64,000 nucleotides of DNA from Thermoguttaceae bacterium (GTDB lineage: Bacteria; Planctomycetota; Planctomycetia; Pirellulales; Thermoguttaceae): positions 1 through 64,000 of the forward strand of contig JAFRXD010000080.1 of assembly GCA_017441605.1 (NCBI GenBank), read 5' to 3'. The notes under the pieces were generated by a model. It was not told the DNA's origin. It was given only the letters and a program-made list of their open reading frames with translations, and did not search any database. The translations under genes were made by a program, and so were the position numbers. Every line of letters starts with the position of its first letter. Positions within the stretch are counted from its first letter, which is position 1. This document shows, piece after piece, positions 26,277 through 35,600 of the stretch.

Positions 26277-26494
26277 GCGGCTTTTTGCAAAAAAGAGTTT
26301 TTTTCCCCATTTTGTCATTTTTTAATCAAGTTAATCGGAAAAAGCTCAACCGGTCGTCCGATTTTACCGATTACACTGAAAAGGCGCGTTTTAGCGACAA
26401 CGCGCGTTATTTCGGAAGCAACGAATAGTTGCGCTTGTTGGATTGCTTGACGAGCGCGGCGAAAAACGACGTCCTTCGACGAGAGAAGACGACA
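26277..26494. other. Rest of the divergent transporter/porin intergenic region
   Basis: The gap between the two genes is 407 bases (26088-26494). Apart from the transporter promoter it holds T-rich runs at 26280-26325, TACACT (26372-26377) as a possible -10 without a good -35, and a hairpin at 26384-26405 (GCGCGTT with AACGCGC) about 90 bases before the porin ATG. I see no small gene. Confidence 0.45.
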
Positions 26495-29392
26495 ATGACG
26501 AGCGAAACAAATCAAGCGCAAATTCGAGCGCTCAGCGAAACACAGTTCGCTTCAACTCGCGGTAGACGGACGAGAAAACGCGTCGAGACCGCAAAAGCGG
26601 CGCTCCTTTACTTTCTGACGGGCGCGCTAGTCCTTTTCGGGGCGATCGCGCTGGCTCGCGCGGACGACGCGGAGGTCTACGGACCCCGACGCGTAAAGGT
26701 CGAATTGACTCCGAGCGTCGGGCTCTCGGCGGGAATTAGGCGAGACGCGCCGTCCGAAGCGCCAAAGCCGGTTCGCTCCGCCCCGAGCGAGGATCGAGTC
26801 GCGGAGCCGATCGCCGAAGCGGACGCTCCCGCGGCGCCCAGCGCTCTGGCGGTCGCGGAAGCGGAGGAATTCGGCGCGCCGGTCGCGTTGGCGACCCAGG
26901 AGTCGACGAGCGGGAAAGTTCTCGTCGAAAAACTCGATTCTCTTCAGGAAAACGCCGACGAACCGCGAGAAAAACCTCAATCCGACGCGGGAAACGAAGA
27001 TAAAGACATTGTCAAAGAGATCCTGGCGCTCGCGGGCGAGCTCGCGGCGCTCGTTCCCGTCGAGGAAGGCGAGGAAACGGAAGAGCCGGGAGTCGCGGAA
27101 GACGCGCTCGACGCGCTCGACGAGGCGCTGCTCGGAGAAGAAGAATACGAAGAGGAATACGAGGGCGAGTCGACGGAAGTCGTGGAAACGGCGCTCGAGG
27201 ACGAGGAGGAAGGGTTCGCGTTCGCGTACTCAAATCCGACCCTGTCCGCCCCGACCGCTCCGGCGTCCGACTTCTCGGCGCTCGGTTTGAATCGCTTCGA
27301 ACCGGTCGGTCCGGCGCTCAAGCCGATCGTCGAGTTCCAGCCGATTCAGTATCCGACGAGCGCGGCTCCGACGGTCGCTCCAAGCGCCCCGGCGGTTCCC
27401 AAAGTCGCGATGGTTCCGACGACGCCCGTTCCGAGTCCGTCGGCGATCCCCTACTCCGCCCCGGTCGCTTTGCCCAGGTCGACTCCGACGAGCGGCTCGC
27501 TCGACGACAATTTCCGCGCGAAGCCGGAACTTCGGCTCAACGGGAAAGTCGGGGGACAAACGTATCGCTCGCTCGACGAGCCGTCGTTTATGAACGAGGC
27601 GCCGAAGGCGAAAACGAACGGAGTCCCGACGAATCTTACGACGCCTCCTCGATTCGGAGGTCGCGAAAGGTTCTCGGAAAGCAAACCGGCGAAGAAACAT
27701 CCGATCGCGCAAGTTTCGGCGGTCGTTCGCGCGAACGTCGAACCCGACGCGAGTTACGAGCAAGAGGAAGGCGTCCTGTTCTCGACGGGAACCGCGAGCG
27801 CGGCGCCCGCGCCGGTTCCAGTCGTTCCGGTTGCGGAAACAAATCAAGCGCGACGCGAGAGCGCTCCGGCGCGCGAGATCGCGGCGTCGACGCCGTTGCG
27901 CGAGGCGACGCCAAGCGAGCCGTTCGTTCCGGAAAACGATCGCAAGCTATTCCCTCGTCCGTTCAAGCGATTGCGCGAGCGTCGCTTGCTCAACGCGCCG
28001 ACGCCGCCGAGCGCGGAGACGCTGGAAGTCGAGGACCGTGTGGTTTTGGCGAAAGAGCCGCTTCTAACGCGCGAAAGCGCGGCGCTTCCCCCGCTTATGG
28101 TCGAACCTAGCGCGAGGTACGGAGAAGAGGTCGTCCCCGGCGGGGACGAGCCGGCGACGCGCTCCGAACTCGCGGCGCTTCGAGAGGAGGCGAAAGGCTT
28201 CGCTTGGACGAAAGGTCCTTTAAAGATAACGCCTTACGGATTCCTCAATCTTTCGGTCTCGAACGACTCGCAGCGCGCGATTCCCGGCGACTATATTCTG
28301 TACGCTCAGTCGGCGGACGTCGACGATTCCTCTGCGTTCACGATCGACGCTCGCACGTCGCGAATCGGGCTCAAGATCGAGGGACCGCGCATCGACGCGC
28401 TCCACGCGGATCTTGGCGGTTGCGCCGAGTTCGATTTCCAAGGCTATCCGAACGGCTCGAAGAATAAGGGCGGAGTTCAGTTGCGCCGCGCCTACGCGGA
28501 ACTGGTCGACAAGCAAAACGATCGTCGGCTTCTCGCGGGTCAGGATTGGGAAATTATCTCCCCCGGCGCCCCGCAAATGCTGAACTACCTTCCGGCGGCG
28601 TTCGTGGGCGATATCCAGTACCGCCGCGCGCAACTTCGCTACGAGCAAGGATATTCCACGAGCGGCGATTGCCGAATCCTCGCGCAAATCGCGGCGTGCG
28701 ACAACGTGCTCGGAGACTACACTTCGACCGCGGGGGTAAACGCCGCGTCGTCGGGGTGGCCGATTATCGAAGGTCGGATCGCGTCGGAACTGTTCAAAGA
28801 GTCGTTCAACGGAACTCCGATCGTTGTGGGTCTTTCCGGGCATATTGGAGAACAGTACTATCGTTTCTCGCCGATCGCGGGGGTTCCGATGTGTTCGACG
28901 ACCGAGCGCTTCGCGGTTCGCACTTGGTCCGCTTGCGTCGATTTCTCGACGCCGCTCGGCGGAATCCACAAATTCTCGGGCGAGTTCTACTCCGGAACGA
29001 ACTTGAGCTCCTTCTGCGGCGGAATCAACCAAGGAATCGACCTCTATCGTCGCGACTCGATCGACGACCAAGGGGGCTGGCTCTCGATTCACTCCGATTG
29101 GACGAAAAAATTCGCGACCAACGTCGGATACGGTTGCGACAAACCGAAGCAAGAGGACTTGGTCGGAACGACGACGCCCTCCGGCGGTTTCGCGACCTCG
29201 AGAACGAAGAACGAAGTGTACTTCGTCAACGGTATTTACAACTGGACTCCAAACTTTATGACCGGGCTCGAGGTGGGATACTACCGCACCGGTTACCAAA
29301 AGGCGGACGTTACCGGTTCGGTCCCGGTCTTCTACGATATGAAGGCGGGCAAGGATTTGCGAACCGAATTTGTAACGCGTTTGACCTTCTAG
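26495..29392 (+). CDS. Porin-like outer-membrane protein with a long low-complexity N-terminal region
   Basis: The product is 965 residues from the ATG at 26495. An in-frame TTG at 26429 is the alternative start. A basic N-region of about 30 residues precedes a signal sequence (ALLYFLTGALVLFGAIALARA). Residues about 60-560 are Ala/Pro/Glu-rich with a strongly acidic patch (EEEYEEEYEGEST), probably disordered and periplasmic. Residues about 568-965 look like a trimeric porin of the DcaP or phosphate-porin type: TPYGFLNLSVSND, ARTSRIGLKIEGP, VQLRRAYAEL, LLAGQDWEIISP, and alternating aromatic strands to the terminal FVTRLTF, whose final Phe is the usual barrel-assembly signal. Expected role is diffusion of small solutes across the outer membrane. 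It diverges from an inner-membrane transporter, which may share its substrate path. A strong terminator follows. Confidence 0.8.
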   Translation: MTSETNQAQIRALSETQFASTRGRRTRKRVETAKAALLYFLTGALVLFGAIALARADDAEVYGPRRVKVELTPSVGLSAGIRRDAPSEAPKPVRSAPSEDRVAEPIAEADAPAAPSALAVAEAEEFGAPVALATQESTSGKVLVEKLDSLQENADEPREKPQSDAGNEDKDIVKEILALAGELAALVPVEEGEETEEPGVAEDALDALDEALLGEEEYEEEYEGESTEVVETALEDEEEGFAFAYSNPTLSAPTAPASDFSALGLNRFEPVGPALKPIVEFQPIQYPTSAAPTVAPSAPAVPKVAMVPTTPVPSPSAIPYSAPVALPRSTPTSGSLDDNFRAKPELRLNGKVGGQTYRSLDEPSFMNEAPKAKTNGVPTNLTTPPRFGGRERFSESKPAKKHPIAQVSAVVRANVEPDASYEQEEGVLFSTGTASAAPAPVPVVPVAETNQARRESAPAREIAASTPLREATPSEPFVPENDRKLFPRPFKRLRERRLLNAPTPPSAETLEVEDRVVLAKEPLLTRESAALPPLMVEPSARYGEEVVPGGDEPATRSELAALREEAKGFAWTKGPLKITPYGFLNLSVSNDSQRAIPGDYILYAQSADVDDSSAFTIDARTSRIGLKIEGPRIDALHADLGGCAEFDFQGYPNGSKNKGGVQLRRAYAELVDKQNDRRLLAGQDWEIISPGAPQMLNYLPAAFVGDIQYRRAQLRYEQGYSTSGDCRILAQIAACDNVLGDYTSTAGVNAASSGWPIIEGRIASELFKESFNGTPIVVGLSGHIGEQYYRFSPIAGVPMCSTTERFAVRTWSACVDFSTPLGGIHKFSGEFYSGTNLSSFCGGINQGIDLYRRDSIDDQGGWLSIHSDWTKKFATNVGYGCDKPKQEDLVGTTTPSGGFATSRTKNEVYFVNGIYNWTPNFMTGLEVGYYRTGYQKADVTGSVPVFYDMKAGKDLRTEFVTRLTF

Positions 29393-29417
29393 ATTCCTAG
29401 CGGATTTAAACGCGCGG

Positions 29418-29449
29418 AAGCCGAGGGATTTTGTCCCTCGGCTTTTTTT
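29418..29449 (+). terminator. Intrinsic terminator of the porin gene
   Basis: AGCCGAGGGA pairs perfectly with TCCCTCGGCT (10 bp) and is followed by TTTTTT. It lies 26 bases after the stop. Confidence 0.9.
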
Positions 29450-29543
29450 ATACTCCGTTTCGTTCGCGAAGGGGATTTGATACAATGAGGGAAAAGCGCG
29501 CGATTCGAGCGCGTCGCGTTTCGTTTAACCTAAGGACACGATT

Positions 29544-30392
29544 ATGAAAATCAAACGCTCGCTCGCGATCGCGACGCTGCTCGTCGCCGCGGTCGCGATA
29601 TTGCAAACGGGTCGGCGCGGCTTTGGCGCCGACGGGACGTTCGCGGAGATTAACTCCGCGCCCGGCGCGTTCAAAGACGCCGTCGCCCACGTTCAAGGTT
29701 TCTGTTGCGACGAAGACGCGATCTACGCGGTCTTTCTCAACAAGATTTACAAACTCGATTGGAACGGGAACGTCGTCAAAAGCGCCGAATCGGTTCGCCA
29801 CGCGGGGGATCCGTGTCTCGCGAACGAGAAACTCTACGTCGCGATGGCTTGCGACGCGAAAGAAGCGATTCACGAATACGATCTCGACCTGAACTTACTC
29901 CGCAAAATCAAGTTGGAGGAGGTCGAGACTTGCGACGGTATCGCGTTCCTCGACGGAAAGTTCTATATTGGGGGTTCAAAAGGTCAGGCGGCAAATCCGA
30001 ACACGCCGATCTTCATTTACGACGAGGGGTTCAACTTCGTTAAAAAAGAGATCGTCAATTTCGGAGTCAAGACGAACTGGACGACCCAATCGAACATGTC
30101 GTGGAACGGCAAGATCTTCTGCGCGTTCTATATCGACAAAGACAATCCCAAAGGTTCGCCTCGCTCAATTTGCATCGATAAGGACTGCAATATCTTGGCG
30201 AAATTCCAACTCGACGGGTCGAACGGGTGGTGTCTCGCGCCGGGGTCGAGGCAATCGGGAGATCCGAATAAGCCGATTTTCCTCGTCTGCAAAACGTATT
30301 ACGTCGACAAAGAGCCTCGCGCCAAATTCCTCTGGTACGAGTTCGACAACGAAACGTTGACGTTTAAGAACATTACGATGGAACAAAAGTAA
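29544..30392 (+). CDS. Secreted beta-propeller-like protein, copy 1
   Basis: The product is 282 residues. The signal peptide is MKIKRSLAIATLLVAAVAIL, with likely cleavage near residue 29 (FGA). The mature part repeats beta-strand units of about 45 residues (DAIYAVFLNKIYKLDWNG, KLYVAMACD, KFYIGGSKG, KIFCAFYID), as in a beta-propeller with about six blades. It has many cysteines, including a FCCDED pair shared with its neighbour. I do not recognise a catalytic motif; binding or lyase activity is possible in such folds. It is followed 13 bases later by a paralogue with the same architecture, so the two are probably co-transcribed. Confidence 0.7.
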   Translation: MKIKRSLAIATLLVAAVAILQTGRRGFGADGTFAEINSAPGAFKDAVAHVQGFCCDEDAIYAVFLNKIYKLDWNGNVVKSAESVRHAGDPCLANEKLYVAMACDAKEAIHEYDLDLNLLRKIKLEEVETCDGIAFLDGKFYIGGSKGQAANPNTPIFIYDEGFNFVKKEIVNFGVKTNWTTQSNMSWNGKIFCAFYIDKDNPKGSPRSICIDKDCNILAKFQLDGSNGWCLAPGSRQSGDPNKPIFLVCKTYYVDKEPRAKFLWYEFDNETLTFKNITMEQK

Positions 30393-30405
30393 CAAGGAGG
30401 CGTCA

Positions 30406-31233
30406 ATGAGACGAATTAACGCGACGGCGGTCGCGATCATATTTTTGGTCGGAGTTGTTTCCCAACTCGCGCTTGGAGGGGATTTTGTCCCTAGGGCAAT
30501 CGAACCGAAACCGGACGCGTTCGCCGACGGGCTCGGGCACGTTCAGGGGATTTGTTGCGACGAAGACGCGATTTACGCGATTTTGGCAAATCGAATCTAC
30601 AAATTCGACTGGGAGGGGAAAGTTGTCAAAAGCGAGCCGGTCGTTTTTCACGCGGGGGATCCTTGCGTCGCCAACGGAAAGCTCTACGTCTCCATGTCGA
30701 GCGAAGATCAAAACGGAGTTTACGAATACGACCTTGAATTGAACCTATTGCGCAAAATCAAGTTGGAAGGCGCGTCCGGAACGGACGGAATCGCGTTTCT
30801 CGACGGCAAGTTTTACGTCGGGGGACCGTCGGACGCGAAAGCGCATTTGGACAACTTGATTTGCGTCTACGATTCGGATTTCAAACTCGTCGAGCAAAAG
30901 CTCGTCAATTACGACACGCCGACCAATTACGGAACGCAATCGATCGCCGCTTGGAACGGCAAGCTCTTTTTAGCGTTCTATATCGACGACGCGACGAAAG
31001 GTTCCTCGCCGTCGGTCTGTTGCGACGCGGAATTGAACGTTTTGGGCAAAACGTTCCTTGACGGTTCGACGGGATGGTGTCTCGCGCCGGAATCGAAACA
31101 ATCAAACGATCCGGAAAAGCCGAGATTCCTCGTTTGCCGCTGGTCTCAGGCGGACGGAAAGCGACTCGCGAAATTCGTTTGGTTCGATTTCGATCCCAAG
31201 ACGATGAAATTTGAGGACGCAACGGTCAAATAA
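30406..31233 (+). CDS. Secreted beta-propeller-like protein, copy 2
   Basis: The product is 275 residues. AAGGAGG 6 bases before the ATG is one of the best ribosome sites in the window. Signal peptide to about residue 24 (LALGG). It is a clear paralogue of the upstream gene: both share HVQG-CCDEDAIYA, HAGDPC-AN-KLYV, YEYDL-LNLLRKIKLE, DGIAFLDGKFY-GG, FYID and GWCLAP. Divergence is spread over the whole length, so the duplication is not recent. Function unknown. The next gene converges on it. Confidence 0.7.
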   Translation: MRRINATAVAIIFLVGVVSQLALGGDFVPRAIEPKPDAFADGLGHVQGICCDEDAIYAILANRIYKFDWEGKVVKSEPVVFHAGDPCVANGKLYVSMSSEDQNGVYEYDLELNLLRKIKLEGASGTDGIAFLDGKFYVGGPSDAKAHLDNLICVYDSDFKLVEQKLVNYDTPTNYGTQSIAAWNGKLFLAFYIDDATKGSSPSVCCDAELNVLGKTFLDGSTGWCLAPESKQSNDPEKPRFLVCRWSQADGKRLAKFVWFDFDPKTMKFEDATVK

Positions 31234-31235
31234 AA

Positions 31236-31267
31236 CCAAAAAAGGACGCGCCTTCGCGACGCGTCCT
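31236..31267 (-). terminator. Intrinsic terminator of the flavoprotein gene
   Basis: AGGACGCG pairs with CGCGTCCT; on the minus strand the hairpin is followed by TTTTTTTGGTTTTA. The stem could also stop transcription from the propeller genes on the plus strand, but the T run is on the minus side. Confidence 0.7.
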
Positions 31268-31301
31268 CTCTCGTTTCTATCGAAACTAACTCTAACCGCG
31301 A

Positions 31302-31934
31302 TCAGCGAATAAAGTTGGTCGGAGTCCACTCCTCGACGGTCGGAAGCGGGATCCCCGCTTTTTTTCCGGCTTCAATCGATTTGAGAACCCACGCCATATT
31401 TCTGCCAAGGGCTCGCATAATCTGCAAACCTTCGATATCTTTGGCCGCGTCCTCGGCGGAGTTGCCGTGAACCATGCACCAATACCGAGACGCGACGACG
31501 GGACCTTGGTGGTAAAGCAGGTATTTGTTGAGCTGGTCGAGCGCCGAGGTGGTGCCGGCGCGGCGCGCGCAAACGATCGAGGCGCAGGGCTTAAAGCGGA
31601 AGGGGTGCGGAGTCTTGCTCGCGCTGGAAAAGAAGACGCGGTCGAGAAAGCTCTTGAACGACCCGTTGATCCCGGCGTAGTAGACGGGAGAGCCGTAAAC
31701 GAAGCCGTCGAATCCCGCCGCCAACTCGGTGAACTCGTTGACTTTGTCGTCAAAAACGCAAGCCTTTTTCTCGCGACATCGCGCGCAGGCGACGCATCCG
31801 CCGATCGGCTTGACCCCAATCCAATAGAAATCGGTCTCGATCCCCTCTTCGTTCAAAGTTTTGGCGACTTCGGACAAGCCGGTAAAGGTGGCGCCCTTTT
31901 GATGGGGACTGCCGTTGACCAATAAGACTTTCAT
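31302..31934 (-). CDS. Iron-sulfur flavoprotein / NADPH-dependent FMN reductase family
   Basis: The product is 210 residues from the ATG at 31934, which has AGGAG 8-9 bases upstream. It has a flavodoxin-like fold: MKVLLVNGSPHQKG is the FMN phosphate loop, GSPVYYAGINGSFKSFLDR the second FMN-contact segment. Cysteines 47, 50, 53 and 59 form a CX2CX2CX5C motif, the compact arrangement that binds a [4Fe-4S] cluster in archaeal-type iron-sulfur flavoproteins. Expected role is single-electron transfer from a reduced donor in the cytoplasm, possibly oxygen or peroxide detoxification. The physiological partner is not visible in the neighbourhood. Confidence 0.8.
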   Translation of the reverse strand: MKVLLVNGSPHQKGATFTGLSEVAKTLNEEGIETDFYWIGVKPIGGCVACARCREKKACVFDDKVNEFTELAAGFDGFVYGSPVYYAGINGSFKSFLDRVFFSSASKTPHPFRFKPCASIVCARRAGTTSALDQLNKYLLYHQGPVVASRYWCMVHGNSAEDAAKDIEGLQIMRALGRNMAWVLKSIEAGKKAGIPLPTVEEWTPTNFIR

Positions 31935-32002
31935 ACCGTTTTCTCCTAATTCTTTCTCGCGAATATGATTTATCAAGATTCGCCGCGAACGCTAACAAGG
32001 GC

Positions 32003-32518
32003 TCAAAAAGTCGCGTCGAGCAAAGCGGCGTCTAAATTCGTGTCGTAGCGGAAGCCGATAAGTTTCCAATCGCCGGTCGGCGCGTCGGAATTCTTCGGAC
32101 GAGGGCGATAGTAAGTAAAATACCAAACGATCGGATAGTTCTCGCACTTGTAAAGATAGCGGAAAACGATCAAATCGGTTCCCACGGTCTTAACGCCGAT
32201 CGATTCGCACGCGACGTAGTTTCCAAAATTCGCGTTGACCGTCTTGAGCCCGTCGACGATTTTCGTTTTGGTTTTTTCGTTCTCGCCAAGAGGGGAATTT
32301 TTGAGGAAATCGTCGACCGCTTTTTGCGCCCCTTTGGGGTCCGCCAAATTGTCCAGAAACGCGGCGATGGAATCGCGGAGTCTATCGGTTCCCTGCTGTT
32401 CGGTTTGCGCCGGTTGTTGCGCCCCGACTTCAAGCCCGGCGTCCCTACGATAAATCCCGAAAAGAACAAAAGCGACAACTAAGGCGCCCCATAGAAACAA
32501 CGAGCGATACTTTTTCAT
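32003..32518 (-). CDS. Small membrane-anchored or exported protein of unknown function
   Basis: The product is 171 residues from the ATG at 32518 (GGAGA 8-9 bases upstream). One N-terminal hydrophobic segment (SLFLWGALVVAFVLFGIY) serves as anchor or signal. Residues about 40-90 are helical (RDSIAAFLDNLADPKGAQKA). The C-terminal half is beta-rich and aromatic (VFRYLYKCENYPIVWYFTYYRP), resembling small NTF2- or cystatin-like folds, but I cannot name the family. The gene ends 68 bases before the flavoprotein gene starts, on the same strand; co-transcription is possible. Confidence 0.65.
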   Translation of the reverse strand: MKKYRSLFLWGALVVAFVLFGIYRRDAGLEVGAQQPAQTEQQGTDRLRDSIAAFLDNLADPKGAQKAVDDFLKNSPLGENEKTKTKIVDGLKTVNANFGNYVACESIGVKTVGTDLIVFRYLYKCENYPIVWYFTYYRPRPKNSDAPTGDWKLIGFRYDTNLDAALLDATF

Positions 32519-32631
32519 TCGCGATAATCTCCCATTTGATTCCGTCGTTCGCGCCAAGGCGCGTTTCCTCGAATGATACCGCGATGAAAGGGGATTGTCA
32601 AGCGTCGGGGGAAATCGTCGCGGAACGACGA

Positions 32632-32662
32632 AATAAAAAAACCGGCGCCTTTCGACGCCGGT
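32632..32662 (-). terminator. Intrinsic terminator of the GH106-like gene
   Basis: ACCGGCG pairs with CGCCGGT (7 bp) and is followed on the minus strand by TTTTTTTATTT. It lies 27 bases past the stop. Confidence 0.85.
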
Positions 32663-32689
32663 CCGTTAGATGAATCGGACGAGATACCC

Positions 32690-35600
32690 CTAGTTCGCGG
32701 TTTTAACCGGAGCTTTAACCTTGAGCTCGACCGGTCCGATAAGCCCAGAATCGGTTCGATTCTTGTAGCGCGACGGAATGTTCTCGTAGAAATTCGAGAG
32801 GGTGTTATAGACGTCGATTTCCAAAAGATTCTCGCCTCGTTTCAAGAAATCGGAGACGTCGAGTTCGCGCGGGGTCGGCAAATCGCCGAGAATCTGTCCG
32901 TTGAGTCGAACTCGGCAACTGGCGCCGACCTTGCCCAAATTCAAAAGGACGCGCGCATTGGTCGAGTTGGCGAGATCCCATTGGAACGTTTTCGAATAAC
33001 GGGCGCCTCCGGAATAATTCGCCAAGACGCCGCGCTCGTTCCAGTTCCCCAAAGTCGCGATTCCGCGCTCGCAGGTCAAGCGAATCGGCTCGGGAAACGC
33101 GGCGCCGTCTTTGAAACCGTCCGGAACGCCAAGCCCGATTCGGACGCGCGATTCGCGCTCGACCGCGTTTTTCAGGCGAATCGTCGTCCAGAAGACCGGT
33201 TCGTCGACGCCCGAGCCAAACTCGCGATCGATTTCGGTTAGAAACGTCTCGCGATCCCCTTTCCAGAAGGCTCGTCCGGCGAGGAGTTTCGATTCTTTTT
33301 CGCAGTCGGCGGTCTCGCCGTTAATCGTCGTCGACCAGATTGGACCAAAGGAGGCGATTTGCAATTCCTTCAACCCCGGAGGCGCGACGAACGAGACGAT
33401 TTGAGCGCCTTTGAGAGCGGTCGAGACGGGATCGTCCGAGTCGCCCTGTTCGGCATTTTCGTCGGACGCGATCGGGTCGTAATTCAGAACCCCGGGCATG
33501 TTGAACCAAATCGTCGAGAGGGGAACGCGGTCTTCGATGAAATTGGGGGTCTCCTCGCGCAACCCGGTCGAGAGCCCGTTGAAGGCGCCGGAGTCGAGTC
33601 CGTCGAGGGCTTCCAGACGACTGGCGGAGCGGTCGTCGCTCGCGCGTCGAACGAAGGCGCAAGCGTAACGACCGGGAGCGTCGTAACGAAGCAAGACCGG
33701 TTCGCGCCTCGATTTGGAACGCGTTAAGCGAGACTCTCCCGAACGAAACGGCTTCCCGCCAACGTAAATCGAGGTCGGGACGCCGCCGGAGGCAAAGACG
33801 TCGACGATTTCGCCATTAGAGTCGCTTTCGGTTTCGACGGGAATCGTCGACCACAAGAAGTAGACGGAACCGCCTTCCTCTTCGGCAAAAATCGTTTCGT
33901 TATGCGCCTCTTTGTTGGCGCCGAGACCGATAAACCGGGAATCGATCTTCTCTTTCAGCCCGTGGTAACCCTGGCGACCAGGATTTCCCTCGATTCCCCA
34001 GCGCCATGAGAAGGAATAGGGACGCCACGCAAACTCTTTACCGCCAAACGCGATAGGAGCGCTCGGATCGATCGACTTCAAATTCGCGAGCGTCGATTCC
34101 AATTCGGACAAATCGGCGTCTTTGGGGAACGGCCCGAGTTTCCAGAACTTGCGACCAAAATCGCACAGAAACTCGCCGACTCCCTCGACTTCGACGCGCT
34201 GAGCTTCGGCGCCGAGAAATTTTTCGGAGATCGGCAGTCGGAAATCGCCCCATTGGTTGTCGAGGGTCGGAAGGAGCTCGAACCCCCAGTCGCCGTCAAG
34301 GGTCGACGCGACGGTCGTTTCCGTCGGAACTAGCGACTCTTGAAGCTCTCGAATCGAGGACGCGACGCGGCTCGATTTCTCGTTCTTCCAGAAGACGATC
34401 AATCCGGCGTCGGTTTCGTCGCAAGGCCATTGGACGACGGTCGTTCCGTTAAGCGCGCCTTCGGTCGGTCGCGCGACGATCGAGGGCTCGCGCCGCTCGC
34501 CGTTCCAACAGTCGAGGAACTCGGGCCTTCCAAGGGAGCGGAAGGCGACCAACGAGTTTTTCTTCGCCTTCATAACGAAATAGACGTCGGCGTCCTCGGT
34601 CGTTCGCTTCATAACGGAGCAAGGGGAGTCGGTTAGGGCGTCGAAAACGTCGCGGGGGAGCTCGTCGATCAAGCGCCGAAAGTCCGCCCACATGCGCGCG
34701 TCGTCGCGTCCGGACGGACTCGCGGAGACGCCGGACGCCTCGGAATTGACGCCGGTCCGATGCAGGACGTGGACGTTCCCGACGTCGACCGAGAGCCATT
34801 TGTCGGACGGTTCGTAGCGCTCGTCGCGGTTCCATCGCTCGTCGGAGGGAGCGCCGTCGAAACAACGGAAATCCTCGGCGGTCGCGACGGTTTTATCTCG
34901 GTCGACAAGGGCGAAGAAGAGCCCGGCGGAACCGCGTCTCGGAGAGTCGGCGTCGACGCCGCGAATCGCGACGACGTCGCCGTTTTTAAGAGTCAGCGCC
35001 CCCTCCCAACCGTCGCTATAGTCGGCGTTTTCGCAGATTTTATTCCCGTTGACGAACAACGAGCCGGAGTTGTCGCAGAAGAATCTGGCGCGATACTCTT
35101 TTTCGTCGTCGGTCAATCCATTCGCGATCCATTTGAGGGAGATCTCCTTGGCGAGATTCGGGGACCAGACCCAATGTCCTTTGAAACCGCCGGGGTACTC
35201 TCTCAACTTGGAAATCGAGTTGTTCGAACCGGTTTTGTCTCCGTCGTCGCGAGCGGTCGGGGACGCGCTCGAGGAGAAGAACGCGCCGATTCCTACCCCC
35301 GGCTCGCGTTGAATCCGGGTTTCTTTTAGCTCGGTCGCGGAACCGCCGAAAATCTCGCGAACGACCTCGTCCAATTTAGGATCGTCTCGACCCGCGCGAT
35401 CGGAAGCGATCGGAAGCGCGTCCAGCGCGATCACAACTCCTCCGGATCGATAGAGTTCGCGCGCTTTTTCGAGGGTTTTCCAGTGGATTCCCTTGGTCGA
35501 GGGAAGAACTAGAACGGAATGCTCCCCGTTGGCGACGCAAAGTTTCCCGTCTTTAACCTCGGCCCGCTGGATCGACTCGTCGTCGATAAAGAGGACGTCG

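Noticed and set aside
26088..26318. N-terminal extension of the NupG-like transporter
   Set aside because: It starts upstream of a good promoter at 26248-26276 and ignores the AAGGAG site before 26087.
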